Of a stretch of 64,000 bases of DNA, positions 1 to 11,402 are shown piece by piece. Numbering within the stretch: position 1 is the stretch's first letter; the number at the start of each line of letters is the position of its first letter. The notes beneath the pieces are model-generated. The model was not told where the DNA came from and ran no database searches. It worked only from the letters and a program-made list of their open reading frames with translations. Origin of the DNA: Phialophora verrucosa (taxonomy: Eukaryota; Ascomycota; Eurotiomycetes; Chaetothyriales; Herpotrichiellaceae); NCBI GenBank assembly GCA_002099365.1, contig MSED01000009.1, positions 1,860,001 through 1,924,000 of the forward strand. Direction: 5' to 3'. A program made the translations under genes and the position numbers.

Positions 1-1
1 T

Positions 2-2761
2 GTGCTCCAAGGAGCCAAGTCCAACATGGCCAAATTTGACAACTGCGTGCTCCTCACAAGAGTTGGGAATTTTTACGAACTGTACTTCGAGCAGGCAGAA
101 GAATGTGGACCTCTGCTCAATCTCAAGGTTGGCTACAAGCAGACGAAGCTGGGGCCCGTCGCAATGGCAGGTTTCCCGTTCTTTCAGTTGGACAGATTCC
201 TGAAAATGCTGGTACAAGATCTGAACAAATACGTCGCCATCTGCGAAGAGTTTCTGGTGCAGACCTCAGGGAAGGTCAAATCTGGCGGTCTGAAGCACGA
301 TAGGCGAGTAACACGTGTAATCACGCCTGGCACTCTCATTGACGAGAAGTTCCTGGACCCTTATGAATACAACTTTCTGCTATCCGTTCATCCAGAGACC
401 GCTGTGCCTGCCTCGAATGCGGCAGGGGGAGGTAGTGCATCGGAGACACAGCCCGAACAGAAGATTGGGCTCGCATGGCTGGATCTGTCGACTGGTGATT
501 TTTACACGCAAACAACCCTTCGAAGTTTCTTGTCCTCGGCGTTAACACGGATTGCTCCTCGCGAAATTATCCTTCCGTCTGATGTGTCGGGGGACATTCG
601 TGATGAGGTGCAGAACATCGTGGGACATGACCACCGTCTGCTCACGTTACATCACGCAGACAGTGATTTCGTGTCCATGAGCGAGTGGAACCAAATGTTG
701 GAGTCTCCTGTGTCTGACAATGCTGACGGCACTTTCAGCATGGGTGAGAAGGCTGCGGGCCATCAACTGCTGGATTATGTCCGGAACCGACTGCAAGGTC
801 TTCAGGTCCGTCTGCAGCCACCACGTCAGAGGGAGCTCCACGCAATACTGAATATCGACCGGAACAGCCTCAGAGGGCTTGAGATCTTGGAAACCTCTCG
901 AGAAGGCTTTGGAAAGGGAAGTCTCTTTCATGCCGTTAAGAGAACAAACACCAAAAGTGGCGCTCGCCTTCTCCGCGATCGCCTGACATCTCCTTCTGCC
1001 TCTTTAGCAGAGATCAACGATCGGCTTGAGCTCGTCACCATCTTCGTCGAAAACGAAGAACTTACCGAGTCGCTGATCTTCCGACTGCGGCGCACGTTCG
1101 ATGTGCAACGCATCGTGCAGAAATTTGCCCTCAACAAGGGCGATGCTGATGACATGCTGTCACTGGCCAGTGCCATCTCAGAAACCGTCGCAACCCATGA
1201 GCTTCTGCGACCGGATATTGTACCTGGTAGTGCGATCGTTGAGCCTGAGCAGGAGACTCCCATGCCCCGTTGCCTTGATAAGCTTCTACAGCGGCTGGAT
1301 TTGGAGGGCCCAGTTGAGCTGCAGACCAAGATAGCATCGGCGATCGATGAAGAAGGTTTGATGCAGAAACATCGACTGGAAGAGGATGAAGCGGCAGATG
1401 TTGCAGCCATGGCTCACGAGGTAGTTCTACAGACTGCTCCGCAAGAAGTAGAAGCGCTTCCCAAAGCAGTTCGTACACGGAGCAAATCTGACGAAGCGAA
1501 AAGGGAAGAAATCGAGCTCGAAGAGCCGTGGATCATGCGTCGCGGTGCCAGCAAGCCATTGCTGCGACTGCACGAAGACCTTGATGCATTACACATTGAA
1601 AAGGTTGACCTCGCAGGCAGGCTTCGCAGGCAGCTAAGTGCGCCAACTCTGATGCTCAAGTCCACGCCTGGCCTGGGTCACATCTGCCACATTCGCAGCG
1701 CAACTGGCTTCAATCGAGAGGCGTTGGAAGCGTTGCATGCCAGGATGGTCTCATCGTCAAAGAGCACCCGATCCTTCTACCTGGCTGACTGGACGCGACT
1801 TGGCCGCCAGATAGATCAAGCAGTAACCAATATCCGAGACGAGGAGAAACGAATCTTTGCCAACTTGAGAGAGCTTGTTATCAAGAACCTCGTGAAGTTG
1901 CGGCACAACGCTGCTGTCATGGACGAGTTGGACGTCGCAAGCGGCTTCGCGACCTTGGCTAGAGAGCAGGCATGGGTTCGGCCTATCCTTAACTCTGGCA
2001 CAGAGCTCAAGATCGTTGGCGGACGGCATCCCACAGTCAAACTGGGCCTTGAGGAGCTTGGCAGATCTTTTGTTAGCAACAACCTTGTGCTAGACCACAA
2101 GGAGAGAATATGGCTGGTGACCGGTCCAAACATGGGCGGAAAGAGCACCTTTCTACGACAAAATGCCTTGCTCACCATTCTCGCTCAGACTGGGTCATAC
2201 GTGCCTGCTGCTCACGTGGAGATTGGCATTGTTGACCAGATCTTCAGTCGCATTGGGGCTGCAGATGATTTGTTCCGAGACCAGTCTACGTTTATGGTGG
2301 AAATGCTTGAAACAGCCGCGATTCTGAAGCATGCTACGTCAAGGTCATTTGTGATCATGGACGAGGTCGGACGAGGGACAACTCCAGAAGACGGTACGGC
2401 AGTAGGTTATGCGAGTCTACATCACCTTTATCACACCAGCAAATGTCGGACCTTGTTTGCGACCCATTTCCATGCTTTGGCAGATATGACGCGAGACTGG
2501 CCAAAACTGGCCTGCTACTGCACCGACGTGCTCGAGGACAGCAGCGGGGCATTTACGTTTATGCATCGCCTGAAGAGGGGCATCAACAGACAGTCTCATG
2601 CACTCAAAGTCGCCAAACTGGCTGGGATGCCTCCGACAGCGCTCAAGGTCGCGGAGACCGTGCTGGACCAAATTATGGCTGAAAAGCATAATATACATGT
2701 ACAGCCGCCGGTTGTGGCGGCAGAAGCCCAAGGCACCTCGTCTATGGCTACGGCCGGATGA
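2..2761 (+). CDS. MSH1: Mitochondrial DNA mismatch-repair ATPase Msh1 (MutS family), 5' end missing
   Basis: The reading frame is open from the left edge and begins with a non-ATG codon, so the N-terminus and any targeting presequence lie outside the window; 919 residues remain without an intron. The mismatch-contacting motif of MutS domain I is visible near residue 22 (VGNFYELY). The C-terminal ATPase has a Walker A near residue 708 (GPNMGGKST), a Walker B near 785 (VIMDEVGRGTT) and the ATHFH switch region. Msh1 is the mitochondrial member of the family and maintains mitochondrial DNA. I assign Msh1 rather than Msh2-6 because the domain I sequence and the C-terminal tail resemble the mitochondrial form from memory; family assignment is certain, subfamily likely. 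The gene ends 21 bp from the stop of the convergent BNA1 gene. Confidence 0.9.
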   Translation: MLQGAKSNMAKFDNCVLLTRVGNFYELYFEQAEECGPLLNLKVGYKQTKLGPVAMAGFPFFQLDRFLKMLVQDLNKYVAICEEFLVQTSGKVKSGGLKHDRRVTRVITPGTLIDEKFLDPYEYNFLLSVHPETAVPASNAAGGGSASETQPEQKIGLAWLDLSTGDFYTQTTLRSFLSSALTRIAPREIILPSDVSGDIRDEVQNIVGHDHRLLTLHHADSDFVSMSEWNQMLESPVSDNADGTFSMGEKAAGHQLLDYVRNRLQGLQVRLQPPRQRELHAILNIDRNSLRGLEILETSREGFGKGSLFHAVKRTNTKSGARLLRDRLTSPSASLAEINDRLELVTIFVENEELTESLIFRLRRTFDVQRIVQKFALNKGDADDMLSLASAISETVATHELLRPDIVPGSAIVEPEQETPMPRCLDKLLQRLDLEGPVELQTKIASAIDEEGLMQKHRLEEDEAADVAAMAHEVVLQTAPQEVEALPKAVRTRSKSDEAKREEIELEEPWIMRRGASKPLLRLHEDLDALHIEKVDLAGRLRRQLSAPTLMLKSTPGLGHICHIRSATGFNREALEALHARMVSSSKSTRSFYLADWTRLGRQIDQAVTNIRDEEKRIFANLRELVIKNLVKLRHNAAVMDELDVASGFATLAREQAWVRPILNSGTELKIVGGRHPTVKLGLEELGRSFVSNNLVLDHKERIWLVTGPNMGGKSTFLRQNALLTILAQTGSYVPAAHVEIGIVDQIFSRIGAADDLFRDQSTFMVEMLETAAILKHATSRSFVIMDEVGRGTTPEDGTAVGYASLHHLYHTSKCRTLFATHFHALADMTRDWPKLACYCTDVLEDSSGAFTFMHRLKRGINRQSHALKVAKLAGMPPTALKVAETVLDQIMAEKHNIHVQPPVVAAEAQGTSSMATAG

Positions 2762-2782
2762 GGACCCCTTCTGCGTGTTCCA

Positions 2783-3464
2783 TCAGTCCTCGGGGAACCT
2801 CGGAGGTTGTTGGATTTCACCAGGAGCTGGCTTTGAAGTCGCGACCGTACCACAGTTCTTGCACGTCCGAGCGGCCATGTCATTCTCAAAGGCCAACACA
2901 CCTTCTTTGATCTGCGTACCCAGGTCTGTCAGGTGGAAGCTTGCCTCGTGGACAATATTGTTACAGCTCTTGCAGTACCACCTCAGCGTGTCCACCGAGT
3001 CTTCCGGGCGAGGCTGTTCGAGCACGACACCCACCGTATCCGCGAACCGGACCGGGTTATGCGGCGTGTTCGGAGGGAGGAGGAACATGGAGTTCTCGTG
3101 GATGGGGACATCGACGGGTGTATGCGGTGTTGTTGAGGTGTCCATGGTCTTCAGCAGCATCGAGCCTTTATGCTGATAGAAGAACTCGGGCGTGGTGTTG
3201 ATGTGGTAGTCCGTGCGAGCGTTCGGGCCGCCAACAACCATGACAGTGAGGCCACCCGTCGACGACGAGGGAGCATAGACGCAGTAATTGTTGATGGGAG
3301 GCTTAAGGAGATGCGAGTTGTCTTTCAGCCTACACGAACCTGTTAGGCAAAATGTACCACAAAAGACATCATGTGCCCTCGCCGACTTCATTGACCCCAA
3401 TCTCTCCACGTCCTCAACGCCACACCGCCGTGCAAACATACCATTTCGGCAGATTCAGAGCCAT
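2783..3464 (-). CDS. BNA1: 3-hydroxyanthranilate 3,4-dioxygenase (kynurenine pathway to NAD)
   Basis: Two exons: 3464-3442 (23 nt, MALNLPKW split in the Trp codon) and 3329-2783, joined across a 112-nt GT...AG intron. The 189-residue product matches the size of fungal 3-hydroxyanthranilate dioxygenases. It opens the ring of 3-hydroxyanthranilate with Fe(II) and O2 to give the precursor of quinolinate in de novo NAD synthesis. The iron-binding His/Glu/His set is seen in DYHINTTPEFFYQH. The C-terminus keeps two CxxC pairs (WYCKSC and TCKNCG) that form the second, rubredoxin-like metal site of the yeast/bacterial type. The uninterrupted minus-strand frame reads through the intron with an unrelated N-terminus; the spliced start restores the family N-terminus LPKWLKDNSHLLKPP. 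Cytosolic enzyme. Confidence 0.93.
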
Positions 3465-5266
3465 GCTGGACAGCCGCCTTCTCGAGTGGAAGATGCTTGA
3501 TCGCGAGGCGTCGACGCGAAGCGGACTTGTACTGATGAGCACTCTCGAAAAAAGATCCTCACTTGAATACCGACGTAGAGATCTGCTGACTATTATCCTC
3601 GGGCGGTTCATTGACTGGACTGGATGGCGGCTGTGTTCTCTTCGAACCTGTTACAAATGCGAGTTCGTCGCGAGGTCGCGGCCCGTGATCAGAGGTCAGT
3701 CGGTCATAAGAAATCCTCTTCGCCAATCTAGAGGCAAAAGAATACGGTCGGCCTCTAAATGTTCCGGGCGGAGAAATTTCGATGCGGGGTACAGTTTATG
3801 AGCACAACGACGCACGCGCAGCGTCTGATCTTACTCGTGCTGTGTACGAGTACGTACTCTCTCACGTCAGGTGTGATGCTCACTGGGGTTCCAATGTTGG
3901 ACGCAAGATACTGTTTACACGGCTTCTATTCGATATAATGGTACAACGGGTCGCAATCTACGATCCAGGTGGCCCAGCGGAATGGCATTGTGTCCTGCGT
4001 TAGAGGTAGCGGGGTATGATTTATCATAAAATTATGGCTCAGTAATCGGTTCGATGTACTCTGAGCAATCGCTTGTTCAATTCCAACGCCAAATCTCCCT
4101 TCGACGCTTCTAATCCATCGTGAGCCTCGTGCAATCCTTCGTCATCTCCCACCATAGCGAGGTTTGCAGAACTGACTACATGCTATAATTTCGTCATGAG
4201 AGGTTCCAGCAGAGTGCTCTCTTCGGGCCAACCCAACCGCAGAACGCGTCGCTGCGCGGTCAATCTCTTGTACGCTTCCTTCTCGTCCTCGGCACTACCG
4301 ATGTTCTTCACGATTCGCGTTCCAGCCACGAAGCTCATTCGGCCTGTGACCGTGCATGGATTGTGAGTATGACAAGCGACGAAAGGATGGCAACGAGACT
4401 CTGCGCCACTGTCACGGAGCCCTTGATTGTGAGGCTAGTCCAGTTGCGATCAGAGGCCGAGTATCCCTGAATGATCTTTGAGCATTGGATCTGTGTCAAT
4501 GGTCTTGCTCCTGGCGGTGGTCCTCAGCTAGTGGTGCTCCTCGAGGTGCGTATGTGCTGACATTGTTGTATCATTGGTGTCGGTGTGCTAGATGGAGTGA
4601 GAAGCCTGAACAAATTGGCAGATCTCTGATCAGGGGTCTCCTCGATGAGGCGCAAATCACTGTCGGCTGAAGACCTGTCAATTCCAAATTAGGTATAACT
4701 GCTGGACAGAAGCACTCGAGAACACAGAAGACGGCGGCCAGCGCAGAGGCCGACGACGATTTTCAAGTATATGGAGATTGGCATCAGACTGAGTATCTGC
4801 GCCAAGGGGAGGCTGAATAGACTCCAATCTCCTGTATCAGCAGAAGAGGGTATTCTGAAATGTCGACTGAGCATTGACGATGCCAAAGGGGCCGTCCTCC
4901 AAGAGCCATCTGGACTGGAGCATCCTGCTCGTAACACAAAATGAGTGAGCAGAGTTGAAGATCGAAACCTATGACAGAGAGCAGAATTGAGGAAGGCCTG
5001 ATGCGCTTGGTGCTCTTAAGCGGGAAGATTGCTTCTGTCTCCCCAATCTTTAGATAAAGAAGGTTCAATAGGTATCGCCGAAGAGAGTAGGCTGTAGTTC
5101 AATCTACCGTCACTGCTGAGCTCTTTCGGCCGCCATTTCACCGATTCGGAGAAGCAACTGCGAATGCGGGGGCAAAAGTTGATTTCGCTCGCAACTGCGC
5201 TGCGAGTGTGAAGAAATCTACCCTCCACGACAATCAGGAAGAACAGTTGACGCTTCTGCTATCGCA
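3465..5266. other. Intergenic, divergent BNA1/RCL1 spacer of 1.8 kb
   Basis: Only short overlapping frames without recognisable motifs or paired splice signals are present. It must hold both promoters. No tRNA, transposon remnant or conserved coding segment was seen. Confidence 0.6.
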
Positions 5267-6490
5267 ATGTCCACCTCTCAACCCCCTCTCCGCTTCTCCT
5301 CCCACAAGCAACTCACCTCACGACTGATACTCGCGACTCTCCTCGGCCGCGCCATTCGCATCGATCAAATCCGCCCCAACTCGCCCACAAATCCAGGTCT
5401 CGCGCCTCATGAAATCTCTTTCCTCCGCCTCCTCGAAGCCGTGACCAATGGCTCACATATTGAAATCTCCTACACAGGAACCGTCTTGCTCTACAAGCCC
5501 GGGCTGATTACGGGGTCCGCTCCTGGAAGTGGCGCCGAAGCCGTCTCGGGGGTGCTGAGACATGAAATTCCGGCCACGAATAGTAGAGGGCTATCCTACT
5601 TCCTCATACCCATGTGTCTACTTGCTCCATTCAGTAAAGCAAAGTTCAATATCATCTTTACTGGTTCGGGCGTGATCACGAGTTCTACACCAGAGACATG
5701 GGGAGACATGTCCGTGGACAGCGTACGCACGGCGATTTTACCTCTTTACGAGAAGTTCGGCATTGAAAGAGATATTGAGCTGAGGATATTGAAGAGGTCA
5801 AATCCCGGACCAAGAGGTATGGGCGGAGCGGGAGAGGTGCAGTTGGTGTTTGGACACCAGCTACGGTTGCCCAAGACGCTACACTTGATGAGTCCCGGAC
5901 GGGTCAAGAAAATTCGGGGCGTGGCGTACTCGACTGGCGTGAGCGGACAGAATAACGCCAGAATGATTGAGGCTGCGAGAGGCCTGTTGAACCAACTTGT
6001 AGGGGACATCTATATCTTCTCCGATGTCTCGAGCGCTGGTCTGGTGCCTGCGCCAGCAAAAGACAACCCAAATGCAAAGAAGAAGGTCGGCCTTGGCTTC
6101 GGGCTTTCACTAGTCGCCGAGACTTCGTCTGGCTGTCTCTATTCAGCCGATTCAGCAAGCCCGCCAGAAGGAGGCAAACCACCAGAGGATATTGGCCGAA
6201 TGTGCGCATTCCAGTTACTCGAGAGCATCGAAAGAGGCGGATGTGTGAGTCTCGAAGCCGTCGAAACGGTGGTCACATTGATGTCCATGGGTTCTGAGGA
6301 CGTCGGAAGAGTACAGCTCGGGAAGGACATCCTGGCTAATGAGCACACGATTCAACTTGCGAGGGACCTGACCTCGTTCGGAGCCGCTGGATGGGGGATA
6401 AGAGATATCAACAACGAGAAAGGGGAAGGCCAATTCTTGATCAGCGTTGTGGGCAGAGGAGTCGGGAACGTTGGCCGCAAGATTGGCTGA
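5267..6490 (+). CDS. RCL1: RNA 3'-terminal phosphate cyclase-like protein Rcl1 (18S rRNA processing)
   Basis: Intronless, 407 residues, somewhat longer than the yeast protein. The N-terminus (RFSSHKQLTSRLILATLLGR) and the following Ile-Arg-Ile-Asp segment are the typical RTC/Rcl1 start. The body shows the cyclase-fold features (PGLITG, HEIPATNSRGLSYFL, RGMGGAGEVQLVFG) and the C-terminal segment ends in VVGRGVGNVGRKIG. Eukaryotic Rcl1 lacks cyclase activity and acts in the nucleolar small-subunit processome with Bms1, where it has been linked to pre-rRNA cleavage at site A2. I see no canonical catalytic His motif of true RtcA cyclases, which supports the Rcl1 call. ATG at 5267 begins right after a pyrimidine-rich leader and gives the family N-terminus, so the start is secure. 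Confidence 0.93.
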   Translation: MSTSQPPLRFSSHKQLTSRLILATLLGRAIRIDQIRPNSPTNPGLAPHEISFLRLLEAVTNGSHIEISYTGTVLLYKPGLITGSAPGSGAEAVSGVLRHEIPATNSRGLSYFLIPMCLLAPFSKAKFNIIFTGSGVITSSTPETWGDMSVDSVRTAILPLYEKFGIERDIELRILKRSNPGPRGMGGAGEVQLVFGHQLRLPKTLHLMSPGRVKKIRGVAYSTGVSGQNNARMIEAARGLLNQLVGDIYIFSDVSSAGLVPAPAKDNPNAKKKVGLGFGLSLVAETSSGCLYSADSASPPEGGKPPEDIGRMCAFQLLESIERGGCVSLEAVETVVTLMSMGSEDVGRVQLGKDILANEHTIQLARDLTSFGAAGWGIRDINNEKGEGQFLISVVGRGVGNVGRKIG

Positions 6491-7993
6491 AAGGCCAATT
6501 CAGGCGCAACACTGTGGGAATCTCACCAAGTTTCACAGCTACCGGTACCACATGACGGTTCGCGTCATGCGGCATTCCCGAGATACAGATCGCACTCGAC
6601 TCAGCAAGTGCAGCGAAGATCTTCGGATGTACACATTCCCAGTAAGGCTGTCCAGGGAAGGCGAATGCACGATAAGCCGAAATGGCGATGGATGAGACCA
6701 GCAATAGGTCCTGCAAACCCCGGGGTGGAAGGCCTCCCAACCATGATGCCTCATCAGCAGCAACAAGTGGCCTGTCGCCCAGAACAGCAAAGGCCGAGAA
6801 GGACAAGAAGATGTTGAAGCGGCAAATCTATTGTGGTGAATACGGAATCTTCAAAGTCCGAAAGCCGAAGCATGCCGCATATCCAGCCCCAAGCAAAGCC
6901 GGACACTTCGCCCAGCCACCTAAAAGTAAATCACCGGAATGCCCGGATGTGGGCGGGGGAGGCTTCATGACTTGGGCAACAGGCGCCTTTCCGGTGAGCG
7001 CATAGTCTCACCAACAACAGGAATGGCGGACTGTGATTATGACACCCAGAGTGCTATTCTGTTGGGGCCCTATACCTACTATGCGCGGTGAAGACATGGG
7101 CCTTTCACGTATCCTTGGACTGGGCGTGAGCAAGGCTGTGATGCAGAGAAAGTAACATATCCAGTAGTGCCGTTATTGGTGGTGGATCGCGGAAGACGCG
7201 GCTCGCCGGAAAGCGGCGATGATCAACAATGAAAGCCCGATTGCTTGTTTGGTTTCTACTCGTATTTCTATTTCACCTTTCACTCACGATCCAACAAGCT
7301 TCAACCTCGTTTATATCCAACCAATCCGACGATTTCCACTCCAGGCACAGCGCCATGCACAAATATTTTGTGACAAAGGAATGGGAAGCCGGATATGTGC
7401 CTGATTACCCGATACAGCCAAGGTTATCCTCATCACCCCCACCGCATCAGCATTCTCTCTCCATCATTCGCCCGAGACTCTATCTTCTCGTCCGACGTGG
7501 AATCTGCTGACCCAAGCAGGCCGGTAACGAGCCAGTGAGCTCGAACTCACCATGACCCGCGAGCACGGAACTCTGTTGCTGGATGCCACCAGTCATGGTC
7601 CTTCCCAATAGTGGCGCGAGTACGGTGTACCCAGCACTAGAGCCCGACATTACTCATACGAGCTCCATCCGATGGCATTGCCGTGTGAGAGCTTTATCTC
7701 GAAATAGGCAAGAGCAAGGCGGTGGCCTGCGAGTACCTCTCGACTGTGTGATTCTTTAGCCGCATAGCCGCCCTGCCTGTTTAATCACTCTGCATCTTAC
7801 TCGTATACGGTGAAGTTTGGCTGCGATGCGTAGAGCGCACCTCTTTTGACCGTGACCTCACATCTTGACATTCCCTCTAATCGACAGCGTTCCACAGAAA
7901 CAGGGCGGGCAGAAGGCCAGCGCTTACCAGTCGACCAGAATAGCGACAGCCGCGCAGGAAAGGCTGGGAAGGGAACACAGGCGAAGCATCGCG
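6491..7993. other. Intergenic between RCL1 and the PAP2 gene
   Basis: About 1.5 kb with small, mutually overlapping frames and no recognisable domain. One 93-codon frame from 7229 begins with a hydrophobic signal-like stretch but has no cysteines to speak of, no homology I recognise and no splice support. It is not called as a gene. Confidence 0.5.
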
Positions 7994-9470
7994 ATGGGCG
8001 CTGGCGCATTTTTCGAACCTCTCACAGTCGTCGTCCTCCTCTTTGGCGGGGCATGGATCAACCGCTCACCAGATTCCTTCTCGGGCACAAAAAGCCCTCT
8101 GTCCTTATCCTTCGTCGAGGATGACTCCGATGTACCGGACTTACCACTAGCCCGTCAAGTTGACAGTGAGAATGAGCTGGACATTGAGAAACAACGTATC
8201 TCCAGATCAAAGAGGTCTCTGAGCCCATCTTTGCTGCCTAGTCAGGAGGATAAATGGCGGGAGCGAGAGATAAGGATACTGGGGCTGGGATACCGGAAGG
8301 TCGTTCAGACACCGAATACAGCTGTGTTCAGAAACAGACTACTCAGCCGGTTATTGCACAAGTTCCCGTTCTTGGTGGAGGCATGGTACTGGGCACTAAT
8401 ATACTGGGTAAGTTAGATACATGGATCTGGGCACGGCCACATGTGTTGACCCGTCTATTCAATAGGTCTACCAACTCGGTCGCGCATTTACAGCAGTAAC
8501 CCTTGTCGAAGGCACTGTCCACACTGCTCGCCGTCACGCCCTCCAGCTGATCGAGATCGAACAGCAATTGCATATCTTTTGGGAAGTTGACATTCAGAAA
8601 TTCTTCATGTCGTTCCCGCGCCTGATGACGGCTATCAACTGGCTGTACAGCTTCATTCATATCCCCGGGACGATCACGTTTCTCGTTTTGTTGTACTACT
8701 ACACAATCACCAGAAATAGATTCATCCAGCGACGTTCAGCCCAGCATGGAAGTAGCCTAGGGCCGGCAGGATCACCTACTGGACCGTGGTTATACGAAGC
8801 GCGGAGACGGACTATGGCAGTTTGTAATCTCCTCGCCTTTGTGGTCTTCACGCTGTGGCCGTGCATGCCACCGCGATTGTTGAGCGACCCAGAGTACGAT
8901 GGACCGCAGGCCGAGATTGCCAAGAGTTTTGGGTTCGTGGATACTGTGCACGGCGAGGAAGGCGCAAGCTCAGTATGGACGCAGAATCGCTTCTGCAATC
9001 AGTATGCGGCTATGCCCTCTCTGCACTTTGGCTACTCTCTCCTGGTTGGTCTTACAATTATGACGATTCCACTTGAACCTCAGCACTCGCAACCCTGGAA
9101 GACTATCCCGATCCCCTTCTTCAACCACAGCCATCCGAACCTCTCGCCAAAGGTCCGTCTCCCGAGCACACGTCGCATGGTCTGTCTAGTACTCGGATTC
9201 CTGTATCCGTTCTCTATCCTCACTGCAATTGTGGCTACAGCGAACCATTTCATCCTGGACGCAGTCGCGGGATGCCTGGTGTGTTTCCTGGCCTGGAAAT
9301 TCAACGATGTGCTCCTGAACCTACTGGTGCTTGAGGATTGGTTTCTTTGGAGCTTGAGGATTCACAAGCCTGTGCAAGTACCGATAGACTCGAACTGGCC
9401 AAAATCAGGACTAGGCATCAAGGAGGGATCGCGACTAGAAAAGATCCCTGTCGTGGTTAATGCTTCTTGA
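7994..9470 (+). CDS. PAP2-type (Aur1/inositolphosphotransferase-like) integral membrane enzyme
   Basis: Two exons, 7994-8407 and 8466-9470, around a 58-nt intron (GTAAGT...ATAG, phase 0), giving 472 residues. An in-frame ATG lies further upstream at 7865, but MGAGAFFEPLTVVVLLFGG at 7994 matches the N-terminal membrane span I recall for fungal members, so 7994 is preferred. The two catalytic motifs of the PAP2_3/Aur1-type group are clear: NQYAAMPSLHFGYSLLVG (motif with the conserved His) and ANHFILDAVAG (second His and Asp four residues later). Several further hydrophobic segments surround them. The fold transfers phosphate-linked head groups on lipids; substrate cannot be read from sequence. 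It is longer and diverged at the N-terminus compared with Aur1, so inositol phosphorylceramide synthase itself is not claimed. Confidence 0.82.
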
Positions 9471-10575
9471 GCTGGACCCGTGCTCTCTACAGTCTCTGAG
9501 GACTGACCATACAGTCACGGCTTGAACGGACTCGGCACGCTTGAATGGGGTTTCGAGCACTGCCCATCGAACTCCATTCAGCAACTGTCCAGAGCCTTTT
9601 CCAATCATCTGTGTAACTTCATCAACGGCTTCATTACTGCCAAGTCGGCTTCAACCGTGTTACATTGGCTGTATTGAGGTTTGAGGCCGATCACGAGCAG
9701 TGACGGCTTTCAAAACGCCAGGGGTCATCGTGACGGCACCGCGCAACCAGGGACTACGACTTTCAGAGCTTTGACCCGGTCGACCAGGTTCATCTAAAGG
9801 CGCGCAGCATCTTTCGAGGCTTAAATGCCGGGATTGAAGGGGTGTTTTGTATATAAAGACGGCATCAACGAAGCGACGACTTGCACGAGCACGGAGACGA
9901 GTTCTGGGTTTGGAGTATAATGATGAGGATCTTATGGATAGCGCCTCTGGGGAAAGCAACTCTGTCGCCTGCCCACTGACCAGGCTAAGCTATGCTGGAT
10001 CCCTTTTAAAGTCTTAATGAACTAATAGTTATCATGTGGAATGAGAATCGGACCCTCCAAGAGTGCTGAAGACGAGGTATTTGGTGCATGGTGCATGATC
10101 TGACGCTTGGTGTCTCAAGCGCTCACCCAGACGACACCGCTTTTAAACCCACCTGCTCGCGGCTCACCATCTTCTCACCTTCTTATCACCCTTCGAGGAG
10201 CCGGGTATACCCCATAATGTCTCTGTTAAGACACAAACATACGGTACATCCTTGTACGCACCCTCCGCTAAATTCCTACAGTGTCCACTTCTCCGTTTGT
10301 ATACACTCAGCTACTCGACTTATCTCTTATGAACAATGGGCGGAACATGACAATTCCAGACTGCTTCCTCTTCTATGAAGACAAATATGGGCTGCGCATC
10401 AAAAGCTGCCATACAAGCCGTTTTTGCAAGCAGGAAGCGGTAAAGTACGGCGAGAAGTCTTCAGCCCAGATCTTGATCAGTTTGCTATTGGGGGCGCACT
10501 AAGAAGCTCTTTTGGACCCATGTCCCTACGCCGATGTGCTAGTTGCCTCGTCAACGTTATAATGCTCCAACCTAT
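9471..10575. other. Intergenic, no supported gene
   Basis: About 1.1 kb. A 99-codon minus-strand frame (9660-9959) and several plus-strand frames lack recognisable motifs. Nothing else is seen. Confidence 0.5.
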
Positions 10576-10968
10576 CTATGCACCCGCGCGGGCCATGTTG
10601 ATGATCCCGGAGTCGTTTGCAACGCCCAGGCTTTTCACCAAAGATGCTATCCGTTGGACTGATTCAAGTGCAGAGTTTAATTGCCCGATCCAGTTGCGGC
10701 TGCCGTCCTCTCTCTGCGACACGTAGAGCCGTGCATTGTGGTAGTCACCCATGGTCAATCCAATGTCGCGCCGCTGCTGATGGATCTGGCCCTGTTCAGG
10801 GCTCTGTAACCTGGCAAACATCCGGTCGACCTTTTCCTGGCATATGCCATGTCCGGTGAAGACTGCAAAGCCCCAGATGCTGAAGGCGTCAAGGACCTGC
10901 TTGGTCAACGCTCCACGATCTTGGGAGAAGGTAGAGAAGTCAATGACGGGAAAGTGTTCCGCTGCCAT
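10576..10968 (-). pseudogene. N-terminal fragment of a 2-oxoglutarate/Fe(II) oxygenase
   Basis: The 130-codon frame starts with a normal DIOX_N-type sequence: FPVIDFSTF, then LTKQVLDAFSIWGFAVFTGHGI and EKVDRMFA, the N-terminal non-haem dioxygenase domain typical of isopenicillin-N-synthase-like fungal oxygenases. After about residue 55 it no longer resembles the family, and the double-stranded beta-helix core with the His-x-Asp...His iron site is absent. No continuation was found in any minus-strand frame down to 9.5 kb. I therefore read it as a truncated remnant. It could instead be a first exon of a gene whose later exons I fail to see. It lies divergent to, and 435 bp from, a decayed permease gene, so the two may have been lost together. 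Confidence 0.55.
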
Positions 10969-11402
10969 TATGACAGACTTTGGTGATGATGAACCAGACG
11001 CAGATACGTGCTCAGTCGTGAGATTCGCCGCCCTGGTTCGGGTTCACAGATCCGAAGCCGACCAGAACAGCATTCGAAGGGAAGCCTGCCCGTTATACTC
11101 GGCCAACTTTGTCGGCTACGATGAGCTGCTGTAGGCCCACATCTGGGCTACTCGTCCGACTTCCGTTCTATCTCGGTCACAAAGGTGATCCCCGGGTCTA
11201 CGGTCCGCACGTCTTCAAACATCGGATTACGCATGATAAGAAGAGACCGACTCAAGGCAATTTGCTACCTGGTTCGGGATCTTACTACAGCATATATTGA
11301 TCCTCATGAGCGCCCTCGGAAAGACGAAGGCGCGCCTTCAACCTTCTGCCCAGATTTACCACAGCCGCGAGGGGTTCGTCACATTCGCTAATTGCCTGTA
11401 AT
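10969..11402. other. Divergent spacer between two decayed genes
   Basis: About 430 bp separating the oxygenase fragment and the permease pseudogene; formerly a shared promoter region by position. No coding signal seen. Confidence 0.4.

Noticed and set aside
7229..7510. 93-codon frame with a hydrophobic N-terminus, possible small secreted protein
   Set aside because: Only the first 20 residues look meaningful; no cysteine pattern, no family, no splice support.
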